A stretch of DNA of 13,890 nt from Pseudomonadota bacterium (GTDB taxonomy: Bacteria > Pseudomonadota > Gammaproteobacteria > Burkholderiales > Burkholderiaceae_C). A program made the translations under genes and the position numbers. The stretch is from the NCBI GenBank assembly GCA_023418355.1, contig JAEZZU010000175.1, forward strand, positions 1 through 13,890, given 5' to 3'. Below, in pieces: positions 6,691 to 13,361 of this stretch (position 1 is its first letter; the number at the start of each line of letters is the position of its first letter). The notes beneath the pieces are model-generated. The model ran no database searches. It was not told where the DNA came from and saw nothing but the letters and a program-made list of their open reading frames with translations.

Positions 6691-6770
6691 ATAGCTGCAA
6701 GCGCTGGTATTTCAATGGTTTCAAATATAAAACTATATGAAAGCTAGATATTTCAAGCGCTGGCAGCTAT
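6691..6770. repeat. AT-rich intergenic inverted-repeat element
   Basis: The outer arms ATAGCTGCAAGCGCT (6691-6705) and AGCGCTGGCAGCTAT (6756-6770) are inverted repeats matching at 14 of 15 positions. The AT-rich interior holds a second imperfect inverted repeat, TTTCAAATATA (6719-6729) and TATATGAAA (6734-6742). The whole unit of about 80 bp could fold into a long interrupted hairpin and directly abuts the phn terminator. ATAGCT...AGCGCT arms resemble small dispersed palindromic repeats I recall from intergenic regions of Comamonas, Acidovorax and Delftia. There is no reading frame inside. Whether it is mobile, a REP-like unit or a bidirectional terminator cannot be told from one copy. Confidence 0.6.
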
Positions 6771-6855
6771 TGATTTTCATGCATCGCCAGACAGCGCGCC
6801 CATCTTCGCCATTCAGCGCGAGACGTTGAAGTCCGCGCTTCGTATGCTGCGGGGC

Positions 6856-7791
6856 ATGACTGATGCAATGGTTTCATGGGCATGGCTGTGGGTGCCCTTC
6901 ACGGTGTTTGCGGCGCTGGCGCAGACGGTGCGCAATACGGCGCAGCGCTCGCTGACGGCGGAGGTGGGCACGCTCTCGGCCACCTGGGTACGTTTTCTTT
7001 TTGGCCTGCCGTTTGCGGCACTGGTGCTGGGGCTGCTGTATGCCGTGCCAGCACAGCCGCCGGCCGTGCCGCATTTCAGCCTGTCTTATGCGTGGTGGAT
7101 CAGCATTGGTGCGCTGTTCCAGGTGGCTGCAACAGCGGCCCTGCTGCTGGCCATGAAGGAGCGCAACTTCGCCGTGGCGGTGACCTTTTCCAAGACCGAA
7201 ATCCTGCAGGTAGCCCTGTTCGGCGCGGTCTTTCTGGGTGAGCTGCCCAGCCACATGGCGCTACTGGCCATGGTGGCAGCCACCGTGGGCGTGCTGCTGC
7301 TGTCACTGCCGCCGCGCGGGCAACTGCTTTCGCTGCAGGCGTGGCTGAGCAAATCGGCCCTGTACGGGCTGGTGTGCGGGGCCTGCTTTGCGATTGCCGT
7401 GATTGGCTTTCGCGGTGCAGCGCTGGCCTTGCAGGCGGAGACGCCCTGGCTGTCCGGTGCATGGGGTGTGACCGTGGCGCAGGCCATGCAAAGCGTGGTG
7501 CTGGGGGTATGGATTGCCTGGAAAACCCCGCAGGGCATACGCCCGGTGCTGCGCGCCTGGAAGGTGTCGCTGCTGGCGGGCTCCATGGGCGCGGCGGCGT
7601 CGCTGGCCTGGTTCACGGCCTATGCCATGCAGGATGCCGCCGTGGTGCGCACGCTGGGCATGGTGGAGGTGCTGTTCAGCTACATCGTCTCGCGGCGCAT
7701 CTTCAGCGAAAACTTCAGCCTGGCAGAAAAGCTGGGCATGGGGCTGATGGTGCTGGGTCTGGTGCTGATCTGCCTGCAGGGCTGGGGGTAA
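6856..7791 (+). CDS. DMT-superfamily (EamA) transporter
   Basis: Integral inner-membrane protein of about 311 residues with ten predicted hydrophobic segments in two EamA-type halves. The first half carries the family-typical FSKTEILQVALFGAVFLGELPS. The second has the matching GMVEVLFSYIVSRRIFSENFS, where the conserved glutamate after the helix marks the EamA repeat. Family members export or import small metabolites such as amino acids, nucleosides or sugar derivatives; nothing here fixes the substrate. The frame is open from a TTG at 6826, and ATGs lie at 6844, 6856 and 6868. I prefer 6856 because it leaves a short N-terminus before the first membrane helix and follows a GGGG run, but the start is uncertain. 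dinB begins 18 bases after the stop, so the two are probably co-transcribed. Confidence 0.85.
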   Translation: MTDAMVSWAWLWVPFTVFAALAQTVRNTAQRSLTAEVGTLSATWVRFLFGLPFAALVLGLLYAVPAQPPAVPHFSLSYAWWISIGALFQVAATAALLLAMKERNFAVAVTFSKTEILQVALFGAVFLGELPSHMALLAMVAATVGVLLLSLPPRGQLLSLQAWLSKSALYGLVCGACFAIAVIGFRGAALALQAETPWLSGAWGVTVAQAMQSVVLGVWIAWKTPQGIRPVLRAWKVSLLAGSMGAAASLAWFTAYAMQDAAVVRTLGMVEVLFSYIVSRRIFSENFSLAEKLGMGLMVLGLVLICLQGWG

Positions 7792-7809
7792 CGGAAGACA
7801 ATAGGCTGC

Positions 7810-9060
7810 GTGACTCTGCCTGATCTGCCCCGCCGCATTGCCCATCTGGACATGGATGCCTTCTTCGCCTCCGTGGAGCTGCTGCGCTATCCGCAGCTGC
7901 AAGGGCTGCCTGTGGTGATTGGCGGCAGCCGCCATACGCCCGAGCATGAGGCGGAGCTGATCGCCCGCTGGGGTGCGCTGGACCGGATTCCGGTGGAGGC
8001 CTTCCCCCGGCTGGGCAGCTATGTGGGGCGCGGCGTCATCACCACGGCCACGTATGCTGCGCGCCAGTTTGGCGTGGGCTCGGCCATGGGCATGATGAAG
8101 GCCGCGCGCCTGTGCCCGCAGGCCATCCTGCTGCCCATCGACTTTGTGCGCTACCGCCAGTATTCGCGTGCCTTCAAGGAAGTGATTCTGTCTATGGCCC
8201 CTCTCATGGAGGACCGTGGCATTGACGAGGTCTATATCGACTTTACCCATGTGCCGGGCGGACAGGACGAAGGCGGCCGTGTGCTGGCACAGCGCATGCA
8301 GGAGGCCATTCACGCACGCACGGGCCTGAGCTGCTCGGTCGGCGTGGCACCCAACAAGCTGCTGGCCAAGATGGCGAGTGAATTCAACAAGCCCCGTGGC
8401 ATCTCGATTGTGCAGCCGCAGGACCTGCAGACCCGGATCTGGCCGCTGCCGTGCCGCAAGATCAATGGCATCGGCCCCAAGGCCGGTGCCAAGCTGGAAG
8501 CGCTGGGCATTCACACCATTGGCGAGCTGGCCGCACAAAGTCTGCCCTGGCTGGTGCAGCACTTTGGGCGCTCCTATGGTGCATGGCTGCATGCGGCTGC
8601 GCATGGTGAGGATGACCGCCCTGTGGTGACAGAGAGCGAGCCTGTGAGCATGAGTCGCGAAACCACGTTTGCACGAAACTTGCATGCCCAGCACGACAAG
8701 GCGGAACTGGGTGCCATCTTTACGCGCCTGTGTGAACGTGTGGCCGAGGACTTGCAGCGCAAGGGTTATGCCGGACGCACCATTGGTGTGAAGCTGCGCT
8801 ATGCCAGCTTCAAGAGCGTGACGCGGGAGATCACCATTGATGCCTTCACGCAGGACGCACGCCTGATCCGCCGCGTGGCGGGGCAGTGCCTCAAGCGCGT
8901 GCCGCTGGAGCAGAGCATCCGGCTGCTGGGGGTGCGCGTAGGCAGTCTGGTGCACTGGAATGCGCACACGCAGCAGGTGGATGGCGAAGTGGTCACCGTG
9001 AGTCGAAGAACCGCAGGAAAAGCCGATCCGCTGACCCTGCCGCTGTTTGAAGAGGGGTGA
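7810..9060 (+). CDS. dinB: DNA polymerase IV (Y-family, error-prone translesion polymerase)
   Basis: Low-fidelity polymerase (416 aa) that copies past DNA lesions. Catalytic carboxylates are in HLDMDAFFASVE (Asp14, Asp16, with Phe19 as the likely steric gate) and RGIDEVYID (Asp139, Glu140). Next come SCSVGVAPNKLLAKMASEFNKP, the helix-hairpin-helix segment KINGIGPKAGAKLEALGI, and the little-finger domain starting at about SRETTFARNL. The C-terminal LTLPLF (408-413) fits a beta-clamp-binding motif. It is longer than the 351-residue E. coli enzyme, partly through about 30 extra residues (about 42-71) between GGSR and GRGVITTATY. The usual Ser of the S-x-D-E motif is Gly. The GTG at 7810 is the only plausible start, since the first Met inside the frame lies in the active site. 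No LexA box (CTGT-N8-ACAG) is visible upstream. Confidence 0.93.
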   Translation: MTLPDLPRRIAHLDMDAFFASVELLRYPQLQGLPVVIGGSRHTPEHEAELIARWGALDRIPVEAFPRLGSYVGRGVITTATYAARQFGVGSAMGMMKAARLCPQAILLPIDFVRYRQYSRAFKEVILSMAPLMEDRGIDEVYIDFTHVPGGQDEGGRVLAQRMQEAIHARTGLSCSVGVAPNKLLAKMASEFNKPRGISIVQPQDLQTRIWPLPCRKINGIGPKAGAKLEALGIHTIGELAAQSLPWLVQHFGRSYGAWLHAAAHGEDDRPVVTESEPVSMSRETTFARNLHAQHDKAELGAIFTRLCERVAEDLQRKGYAGRTIGVKLRYASFKSVTREITIDAFTQDARLIRRVAGQCLKRVPLEQSIRLLGVRVGSLVHWNAHTQQVDGEVVTVSRRTAGKADPLTLPLFEEG

Positions 9061-9257
9061 TGTGCGGTGGCGAAAATGTTTTTAGGGCGCTCAATGTAGT
9101 GCTGTAAGCAAGTATTTACTGATCTCCTGTGCAGAAGACTGACGAACCATCTGGAAATGAGAAGTTGTGAGCGTATGTGTCTTTGTTATGGGATGATCTG
9201 CCGCAGTTGCTGAATGCATCCCGCAGATGCATGAACGCTGTTAGCTTGGAGAAGTGT

Positions 9258-10823
9258 GTGCGTTTGAACCTCCCCGTAACCCAAAATAATTACGATTTCC
9301 CGGGCGATGAATTGCTGGTGTCCGTGACAAACACCAAAGGCGAAATTACCCACTGCAATCCCGCGTTCACTCGCGTCAGCGGCTATCAGTATGAAGAGCT
9401 GATCGGGCAGCCCCATAACCTGATCCGGCATCCAGACATGCCGGAAGCTGCCTTCAAGGACATGTGGCGCACCATTGCGCACGGCTATCCCTGGTCAGGC
9501 ATTGTGAAGAACCGTCGCAAAAACGGGGACCACTACTGGGTGAAGGCCAATGTCACCCCCATCATGGAAAACGGCAAGCCCAAGGGCTATCTGTCGGTGC
9601 GCACCAAGCCCACGGCAGAGGAGGTGCAGTCTGCACAGGCGCTGTACGCCCACATGAACGAAGAGGCCAAGTCCGGCAATCTGACCATGCGTTTGCGCGC
9701 AGGCAAGGTGCGGCGACTGGGGCTGGCAGGGCTGGGCGCACAGCTCAGCGATATCGACCTGCTGCCACGCATGGTGCTCATGCTGGCCATCATGGGCCTC
9801 GTGACCATGCTGCCAGACCTGCTGGGCTGGCAGGGCGCGCAGGCATGGGGGCTGCGCCTGGCGGCACTGGTGCTGGGCAGCGCCTGGATTGCATGGCGCT
9901 TCAAGTCCCGCTGTGTAGACGGCATCGAAAAGGCCAATGCCTGGGCAGCCCAGATGGCCAGCTGCAATCTCACGGGCAACTACGACCACAACTACACCGG
10001 CGCGGTAGGCACCTTGATGGCACGCCTGCAGCAGATTCAGATCAACCTGCTGGCGGTGGTGGGAGATGTGCTCACTGAGGTGCGTGGCTTTACGGCCATG
10101 TCCCATGAAATGAGCAGCAGCAATCAGGACCTGGCCAAGCGTACGGAAGCACAGGCGTCCGACCTGGAAGAAACCGCAGCCTCCATGGAAGAGATTGCCG
10201 GCACCGTGCTGCACACGGCAGACATGGCGCAGCAGATGGAGCAGGAAAGCAACCAGAGCAAAGAGGTGGTCAGCCGCAGTGGTGAAGCCATTCAGGAAGT
10301 GGGCGTGGCCATGGAGCGTATCCGCCAGTCCTCGACCCGCATGCGTGAAATCATTGGCGTGATTGAAAGCATTGCCTTCCAGACCAATCTGCTGGCACTG
10401 AATGCGGCCGTGGAAGCCGCCCGTGCCGGGGAGCAGGGCCGTGGCTTTGCCGTAGTGGCTGGCGAAGTGCGCGCACTGGCGCAGCGCAGCGCCAGTGCAG
10501 CCAAGGAAATCGGTGCGCTGATCAACAACACGGTAGACGGCATCAATGACGGCAATGCGCGCATGCAGGCGGCGGGCAGGACCATTGAGGGCATGGTCGA
10601 GGCCGTAGAGCGTGTGGGGGCGCTGGTGCACCAGATCAGCCTGGCCACACGTGAGCAGTCACTGGGCATTTCGCATGTGAACGAGGCGGTGGCTTCGCTG
10701 GAGGTGATGACACAGCAGAACAGCGCCTTGGTGGAAGAGTCCACCAGCTCGGCAGAAGCGCTGAACGCACGGGCACAAAGCCTGCAGCGGTCGGTGTCGT
10801 TCTTCAATCTGACTGCTTCATAA
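9258..10823 (+). CDS. PAS-domain methyl-accepting chemotaxis protein (Aer-like, energy or redox taxis)
   Basis: Membrane-bound chemoreceptor (521 aa from this start) expected to signal through CheW/CheA. The N-terminal PAS domain (about 17-110) matches the Aer type: VTNTKGEITHCNPAFTRVSG, GQPHNLIRHPDMP, GYPWSGIVKNRRKNGDHYWV. In Aer this fold binds FAD, so aerotaxis or redox sensing is likely. Two hydrophobic segments (about 171-187 and 198-214) form a membrane hairpin with almost no periplasmic domain, again Aer-like. A linker leads to the coiled-coil signalling domain with hairpin tip ESIAFQTNLLALNAAVEAARAGEQGRGFAVVAGEVR. There is no C-terminal CheR-binding pentapeptide (it ends FFNLTAS). The frame is open from a GTG at 9177, but GTG 9258 yields the family-typical MRLNLPVTQ start and has GGAG 6 bases upstream. 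The 197-bp gap before it shows no clear sigma-28 promoter. No other chemotaxis gene is in the window. Confidence 0.9.
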   Translation: MRLNLPVTQNNYDFPGDELLVSVTNTKGEITHCNPAFTRVSGYQYEELIGQPHNLIRHPDMPEAAFKDMWRTIAHGYPWSGIVKNRRKNGDHYWVKANVTPIMENGKPKGYLSVRTKPTAEEVQSAQALYAHMNEEAKSGNLTMRLRAGKVRRLGLAGLGAQLSDIDLLPRMVLMLAIMGLVTMLPDLLGWQGAQAWGLRLAALVLGSAWIAWRFKSRCVDGIEKANAWAAQMASCNLTGNYDHNYTGAVGTLMARLQQIQINLLAVVGDVLTEVRGFTAMSHEMSSSNQDLAKRTEAQASDLEETAASMEEIAGTVLHTADMAQQMEQESNQSKEVVSRSGEAIQEVGVAMERIRQSSTRMREIIGVIESIAFQTNLLALNAAVEAARAGEQGRGFAVVAGEVRALAQRSASAAKEIGALINNTVDGINDGNARMQAAGRTIEGMVEAVERVGALVHQISLATREQSLGISHVNEAVASLEVMTQQNSALVEESTSSAEALNARAQSLQRSVSFFNLTAS

Positions 10824-10855
10824 GCAGCAGATGTGCATCATGCGCAAACATCAGG

Positions 10856-10889
10856 TGCCGTTCACTTTGCGGAGTGAACGGCATTTTTT
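10856..10889 (+). terminator. Rho-independent terminator of the chemoreceptor gene
   Basis: A perfect 11-bp stem pairs TGCCGTTCACT (10856-10866) with AGTGAACGGCA (10873-10883) across a 6-base loop, followed by six T (10884-10889). It lies 32 bases after the chemoreceptor stop. It implies that the next gene has its own promoter in the 109 bp that follow, where I can name no convincing -35/-10 pair. Confidence 0.9.
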
Positions 10890-10998
10890 ATGGCAGCGGC
10901 CCGCCCAGTCGTGGGGTACCGGGGCGCGGATATGTGTAATGGCCTATCTGTGCAACAGCTTATCGTGCACAGCGGGCAAGCTTGGGTAGCATGCAGGG

Positions 10999-13314
10999 AT
11001 GCAAGTTTTGTTCATTGTTCTGGCGATCGTTGTTGTGCTGCTGTGGATCGGGAGGAAAAGCCGTCACCACAGCAAGAAGCAGAACACGGCTCAGACCCAG
11101 GCAAAGCAGCCTCCGAGTCAGCAACCAGTGACTGAAGACACTGCAGCTCCAGCGCCGGAGCCTGAAGAGTCCAGCAGCATGCCCGCCGATGTGAAGTTCC
11201 GCATGCAGGGGGAAAGAGGCATGGGCGGCCCGGTCTATGGGGATGTGCTGTGCAGCGATGGCGTGTATCTGCCCCAGGTGTGGGAGTCGGATTTCCATAC
11301 CTCCTTTGACGGGCGCTGGGTTCGTACAGGCTCATATGGTGGGGCGACGCCGCGCCTGCTCGATCGCAAGAGCCGGCGTTCCTGGCAGCTCAGCGTGGCA
11401 GAAGCTGCGCTGGTGGATGATCTGCATTGGCGCCTGCCGCGCTGGAACGGTGAAAGCGAAGGGGGCAATGGCATTGCTGCAGACTCACAGAGTGTGATGA
11501 CGGATACCGCCTTTGAGTCATGGCTGAGCAAGCATGTCAGCCAGAAAGCTCAGGCACTGGTGCCGGTCTGTGATCTGTGGGTGCCAGCGGAATACATACC
11601 GGACGAAGCGCAGGCCTCCGCTCTGCAGATTCCACAGCCAGACAATGCCGTGGTGCAGGTCACGGTGCAGCGTTTCTGGCCCACCTCGCTGCGCGAGCTG
11701 GACCATCCGCTGGAGCCTTTGTTCACCCCTTACTGGCAGTTGCAGATCAATGGTGAGACGCAATCCTGGGTGATTGATGGCCAGAGCCCCTGCGTGTGGC
11801 GACCTGATGGGCAGGCCTTTGCCTGCTATGGCTACCCCATCGCCAAGGATGGGCGAAAGCCCAGCCTGCGCCTGGGTGTGTGGAGTCTGGCACTGGGTGG
11901 TCAGCAATGGTCGGAATGGCTGCCTCTGGACCGCAAGCCCTGGGCTGTGACGCCCTGCCTGCCGGCCGCATCGGATGCCGAGCCTGCATTGCCCGCCTTG
12001 ATGTGGGACATGGGGGAGCTGCTGCAACGCGTGGAAATGGATACGCCGGAGCTGGAGCGTCTGCATGACGGCAGACATCTGAGCTGTGTGATGTCCCAGC
12101 TGTATGCGACATCCAGGCACCAGGATGACGGGCGTGTCCGGCTCAAAGCCATTCCGGCACGCCAGTTTTTCTGGCGTCGGGATCTGCATCATCCGAACAA
12201 CTGGGTGGCGCAGAGCGAGCCTGTGGCGGGCCTGCCGCTGCTGTGGACGCTGGTGCACGATGCGCAGGATGAACACGGCGCCACGGCAGCCTATACCGTG
12301 CAGTGGGGCGAGCAGCAGCTGCCCGGACTGTGGGAGCTGGAGCATGTGGTCGTGGATGGCCGCTGGGCGCTGCTGTGTCCATGGGGCGAATCACCGCTCA
12401 AGGGTGGCAGGCCCGTGCCCTGGGTCTGGGATGGCAAGCAGCTCAATGCCATTGAAATGAACTGGCCGGTGCTGCGCATGCGGCCCCATGTCAGGCCAGG
12501 ACATGCACAGGCGCTGGTGATCGTGGGCTGTGGCCCGGACAACAGCAACCTGAGCAGCAGCGGCCTGTGGCGCTGGCCCTTGCAGCTGGCCGATGCCACC
12601 AATCTGAACAAACAGGGCTGGATGCCTGCCTATGAGTGGCGTGATCTCGCAGTCAATGCACAGGGTGTCTGGCAGCTGCTGCCGCGCTGGCGTGAGGTGC
12701 AGCAGATTCAGCACCCCAGCGCAGATGGAGACTATATCTGGCGTCATCAGGCATCGCGTGATGCCGTGTGGTGGTGGGGTGGGCTGCACAACACCATGAC
12801 CAGCCAGTGGCGACCCAAGGCGCCGCGTTGTGAAGGTGTGCTGGTGACGCAGTCCGGTGCCGTGCTGTGCGGTGTCGGGCCAAGCATCTGCCCGCACTAC
12901 GCGGGTGATGGCTGGCTGGTGCTGGAGTGGCTGGCCCGCGGCCAGAATGACGAGGCCAACCACTGGAAGGTGCACTGGTTGCGGCCGAAAAAGCATGAGG
13001 TGCTGACGCTGGAACTGCGCGCCTATCTGCCAGTGCTGCAATCCTGGAATGCCCAGCAGGGGGTGACGTGGATAGATACGGGCCTGCCTGTTACGGATAC
13101 GCAGAAAGAGGACGTGTCTGCAAGCCCGCACTTGTCCAGCAGTGAACAGGTGATCGCCCCCATGCGCTGGGAAGAGGCGCAGCTGGAGGTGCTCAAGCAA
13201 AGCCCCGTGGGACTGTGGGTCAGAAAGCAGGATGCGGTTTATGCCGATGCGATTGCACTGCGCGATGACTGGCCATGGAGCAAACCCCAGCCACCGACGG
13301 CACAGCGCACATAA
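10999..13314 (+). CDS. Tryptophan-rich, membrane-anchored protein of unknown function
   Basis: I do not recognise this family. The 771-residue product starts with one hydrophobic helix (about 3-17, FIVLAIVVVLLWIG), then a basic stretch (RKSRHHSKK). A low-complexity Gln/Pro/Glu linker follows to about residue 62. The remaining ~700 residues look globular and beta-rich. By my count there are about 48 Trp (about 6 percent), spread evenly along the chain and often in short phrases of the form DG-x-W or W-x(5-10)-W. Examples are DGRWVRTG (104-111), DGRWALLCPWG (453-463), GVWQLLPRW and DGWLVLEWLARG. The spacing of short hydrophobic strands and polar turns suggests a repetitive beta fold such as a propeller, but no known repeat consensus is clear. 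The short cytoplasmic side before the helix makes a periplasm-facing anchored protein plausible; cytoplasmic orientation cannot be excluded. The ATG at 10999 has only a weak ribosome site. It stands alone between two terminators. Confidence 0.8.
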   Translation: MQVLFIVLAIVVVLLWIGRKSRHHSKKQNTAQTQAKQPPSQQPVTEDTAAPAPEPEESSSMPADVKFRMQGERGMGGPVYGDVLCSDGVYLPQVWESDFHTSFDGRWVRTGSYGGATPRLLDRKSRRSWQLSVAEAALVDDLHWRLPRWNGESEGGNGIAADSQSVMTDTAFESWLSKHVSQKAQALVPVCDLWVPAEYIPDEAQASALQIPQPDNAVVQVTVQRFWPTSLRELDHPLEPLFTPYWQLQINGETQSWVIDGQSPCVWRPDGQAFACYGYPIAKDGRKPSLRLGVWSLALGGQQWSEWLPLDRKPWAVTPCLPAASDAEPALPALMWDMGELLQRVEMDTPELERLHDGRHLSCVMSQLYATSRHQDDGRVRLKAIPARQFFWRRDLHHPNNWVAQSEPVAGLPLLWTLVHDAQDEHGATAAYTVQWGEQQLPGLWELEHVVVDGRWALLCPWGESPLKGGRPVPWVWDGKQLNAIEMNWPVLRMRPHVRPGHAQALVIVGCGPDNSNLSSSGLWRWPLQLADATNLNKQGWMPAYEWRDLAVNAQGVWQLLPRWREVQQIQHPSADGDYIWRHQASRDAVWWWGGLHNTMTSQWRPKAPRCEGVLVTQSGAVLCGVGPSICPHYAGDGWLVLEWLARGQNDEANHWKVHWLRPKKHEVLTLELRAYLPVLQSWNAQQGVTWIDTGLPVTDTQKEDVSASPHLSSSEQVIAPMRWEEAQLEVLKQSPVGLWVRKQDAVYADAIALRDDWPWSKPQPPTAQRT

Positions 13315-13340
13315 AAAAACCGGCACGCAGCCGGTTTTTT
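13314..13340. terminator. Bidirectional terminator between the Trp-rich gene and the H1-like gene
   Basis: AAAAAACCGGC (13314-13324) pairs with GCCGGTTTTTT (13330-13340) across the loop ACGCA. The T-run on each strand follows a GC core, so the structure can terminate both convergent genes. It begins on the last base of the Trp-rich gene's stop codon and lies 21 bases past the stop of the minus-strand gene. Confidence 0.88.
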
Positions 13341-13361
13341 ATGTCAGCAAATAAAGCCTGT

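Noticed and set aside
7303..8967. 554-codon open frame on the minus strand opposite the DMT transporter and dinB
   Set aside because: It spans two clearly real genes on the other strand and has the Gln/His/Arg-rich composition of an antisense shadow.
9061..9160. LexA box near the end of dinB (CTGT at 9102)
   Set aside because: It is followed by ACTG rather than ACAG at the required spacing, and it lies downstream of dinB.
10890..11135. Small 81-codon plus-strand frame
   Set aside because: It begins at the end of the terminator, overlaps the Trp-rich gene in another frame, and has no protein-like features.
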